Shown in pieces: positions 5,088 through 6,822 of a DNA stretch of 6,822 nucleotides; position 1 is the stretch's first letter; every line of letters starts with the position of its first letter. A model generated the notes under the pieces. It was not told the origin of the DNA. It did not search any database and was given only the letters and a program-made list of their open reading frames with translations. The stretch is from positions 1-6,822 of the forward strand of contig JAJXXG010000591.1 in NCBI GenBank assembly GCA_021781255.1. The letters run 5' to 3'. Made by a program: the position numbers and the translations under genes. Source of the DNA: Acidobacteriota bacterium (GTDB lineage: Bacteria; Acidobacteriota; Terriglobia; Terriglobales; Acidobacteriaceae).

Positions 5088-6822
5088 TCAACGCGTCTCC
5101 GCCTCGAAGAACGCCTCCACATCCGTAATCGTCGTCGTCACCCGATACGGCGGCAGGCTCTGCAGAAACGTCTGCCCGTACCGCTGCCGCCGGATGCGCG
5201 GGTCCAGCAGCACCAGCACGCCGCGGTCCTCCAGTGAGCGGATCAGCCGCCCGAAGCCCTGCTTCAGCGTCAGCACCGCCGCGGGCACCTGGTAGTCAAA
5301 GAACGGCTTGCCGCCCGCCTCTTCAATCGCCTGCATGCGCGCCTGCACCACCGGATCGTTCGGCACCGCAAACGGCAGCCGGTCGATAATCACGCAGCTC
5401 AGCGCCTCGCCCTGCACATCCACGCCCTGCCAAAAGCTCGACGTGCCAAACAGCACCGCGTTCGGCGTGGAGCGAAACTCCTCCAGCAGCGCCTTGCGCG
5501 GAGCCGTGCCGTGCAGCAGGATGGGGTACTCCACCACCGGCAGCAGCCGCTCATACAGGTCGCGCATCTGGCTGTAGCTGGTGAACAGGCAAAACGCGCG
5601 TCCCCGGCTCAGCCGCAGCACGCGCTCGATGCAGCGCGCCGCCGCCTCGGGAAACTCCGCGTCGCGCGGGTCCGGCATCTCCGGCGGCAGATACAGCAGT
5701 GCCTGCTCGCCATAGCGAAAGTGCGACGGCACCACCAGCTCCCGTGCCTCCTGCATCCCCAGCCGCTTGCGGATGTGCTGGAACCCGCCCTGCACCGTCA
5801 GCGTGGCCGAGGTCAGCACGGCCGTGGGAATGCTCTCAAACACCAGCTCGCGCAGCAGCTCCGACACATCAATCGGCGTGGCCTGCACAAAGGTGGCCCG
5901 CGCCCGGTCGCGCATCGCGCTGCGTCCGCCGCCTGCCTCCGCGCCTCCGCCCGTCACGCGCCGCTCCAGCCAATACACCATGTTGCTCGCGTTGGACTCC
6001 AGCAGAAACTCCAGCTCCGTGCGCAGCCGTGTCACCCGCTTGCGCAGCCCCGCCGCCTCCTCCACGCCCTTCAGCCCTTCCATCTCGGCTTCCATGCGGC
6101 GCAGCGTGGCGCGCACGCTCAGGTACAGGTCCCCGGCTGTCTCCAGAAACTCCTCGCGCGCCGCAAACGGCTGCCGTCCGTCGCCCTGCATCGGCAGCCC
6201 GCCAAAGAACATCCGCGCCCGCTCGCGCAGTTGCTGCGTCACCGCGGGCATGTTCGCCGTGCCTTCCTTGCCGCGCAGCAGCACGTCCGTATCGCGCGCC
6301 AGCTCCTCAAAGCGAATGTTGCTCACCGACAGGCCAAAGTAGTTTGAGGCCACCTCTTCCAGCTCGTGCGCCTCGTCAAACACCACCGCCGCGGCCTCCG
6401 GCAGCACGCCCGCATCCGGAGCGCCCGCCGCCTCCTGCTTCACCGCCAGGTCGGCAAAGAACAGGTGGTGGTTCACAATAATGATGTCCGACTCCAGCGC
6501 CCTCCGCCGCATCTCCGTAATAAAGCACCGCTGGTAGTCCGGGCACGTCGTGCCCAGGCACGCATCCGACCGCGCATCCAGCTTGTGCCACAGCGCGCTC
6601 GACTCCGGCAGGCCCGACAGCTCTGAGCGGTCACCCGTCTCCGTCGTCTGCTCCCACTCCGCAATCTGCCGGTACTGGTCAATCTCTTCCAGCCCCGACA
6701 GGATCGGCTGGTTGCGCAGCGCCACCAGCTTGTGCCGGCACAGATAGTTCGCCCGGCCCTTCATGTAGCACACGCGCAGCTCGCCCAGCAGCGACTCCAG
6801 AAACGGCACATCGCGAAAATAC
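5088..6822 (-). CDS. dinG: DinG/XPD-type iron-sulphur superfamily 2 DNA helicase, partial (C-terminal part)
   Basis: This is an ATP-dependent 5'-3' DNA helicase of the DinG/YoaA branch, expected to resolve damaged DNA or R-loop structures in the cytoplasm. The frame is open to the window edge, so the N-terminus with the Walker A motif is missing; 577 residues are visible. The GTG at 6807-6809 is an internal valine (YFRDVPFL), not a start. Numbering from that residue, four cysteines of the Fe-S domain are present: C24 (KGRANYLC), C84, C89 and C95 (DACLGTTCPDYQRC). VNHHLFF (112-118) and the Walker B box DEAH (145-148) follow. Later come VLTSATL, FTSYSQM, GTSSFWQGVDV and the motif VI arginines in QGFGRLIRS (about 517-525). 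A Gly-rich linker (TGGGAEAGGGR) interrupts the middle, probably within the Arch domain. No N-terminal exonuclease domain can be assessed. All visible motifs are intact, so the protein should be active. DinG versus YoaA cannot be separated from this part. Confidence 0.93.
   Translation of the reverse strand, partial: YFRDVPFLESLLGELRVCYMKGRANYLCRHKLVALRNQPILSGLEEIDQYRQIAEWEQTTETGDRSELSGLPESSALWHKLDARSDACLGTTCPDYQRCFITEMRRRALESDIIIVNHHLFFADLAVKQEAAGAPDAGVLPEAAAVVFDEAHELEEVASNYFGLSVSNIRFEELARDTDVLLRGKEGTANMPAVTQQLRERARMFFGGLPMQGDGRQPFAAREEFLETAGDLYLSVRATLRRMEAEMEGLKGVEEAAGLRKRVTRLRTELEFLLESNASNMVYWLERRVTGGGAEAGGGRSAMRDRARATFVQATPIDVSELLRELVFESIPTAVLTSATLTVQGGFQHIRKRLGMQEARELVVPSHFRYGEQALLYLPPEMPDPRDAEFPEAAARCIERVLRLSRGRAFCLFTSYSQMRDLYERLLPVVEYPILLHGTAPRKALLEEFRSTPNAVLFGTSSFWQGVDVQGEALSCVIIDRLPFAVPNDPVVQARMQAIEEAGGKPFFDYQVPAAVLTLKQGFGRLIRSLEDRGVLVLLDPRIRRQRYGQTFLQSLPPYRVTTTITDVEAFFEAETR

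Noticed and set aside
5511..6347. Long plus-strand open frame of 278 codons opposite the helicase.
   Set aside because: It is antisense to clear helicase motifs. The His/Arg/Gln/Ala-rich, low-complexity translation is typical of the opposite strand of GC-rich coding DNA.

Overview
The window looks like chromosomal DNA of a Gram-negative soil bacterium, most likely an Acidobacteriota (Terriglobia/Acidobacteriaceae type). This rests on three things: a Kdo transferase of lipopolysaccharide synthesis, a GC-rich background with strong G/C bias at third codon positions, and short intergenic palindromes built on AGGTCTC/GAGACCT that I associate with that group. The taxonomic call is an inference, not a demonstrated result. 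No rRNA, tRNA, CRISPR array, transposase or integrase was seen.

Layout. Positions 1-436 (minus) hold the 5' part of waaA/kdtA, cut by the window start. It is divergent from an exported hypothetical protein (493-1143, plus). That gene converges, with a 1-base gap, on a minus-strand cluster read in the order pncA (nicotinamidase, 2497-1853), a two-span membrane protein (1831-1568) and queD (6-carboxytetrahydropterin synthase, 1522-1145). Next comes a hairpin-rich noncoding stretch (about 2507-2838), then two overlapping plus-strand genes for membrane proteins I do not recognise (2839-3663 and 3660-4112). A second noncoding stretch with another palindrome follows. After it come an exported protein made of two copies of one domain (4934-4218, minus) and the C-terminal part of a DinG/XPD-type iron-sulphur helicase (6822-5088, minus), cut by the window end.

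Most genes are ordinary housekeeping functions: LPS core assembly, NAD salvage, queuosine precursor synthesis and DNA helicase activity. The region worth attention is 2540-4165. It contains a visibly AT-richer pair of translationally coupled membrane-protein genes, bracketed by two near-identical palindromic elements in opposite orientation. Extra degenerate copies and mutually exclusive hairpins lie in its 5' leader. This looks like an accessory cassette inserted between conserved genes. Its function cannot be read from the sequence.
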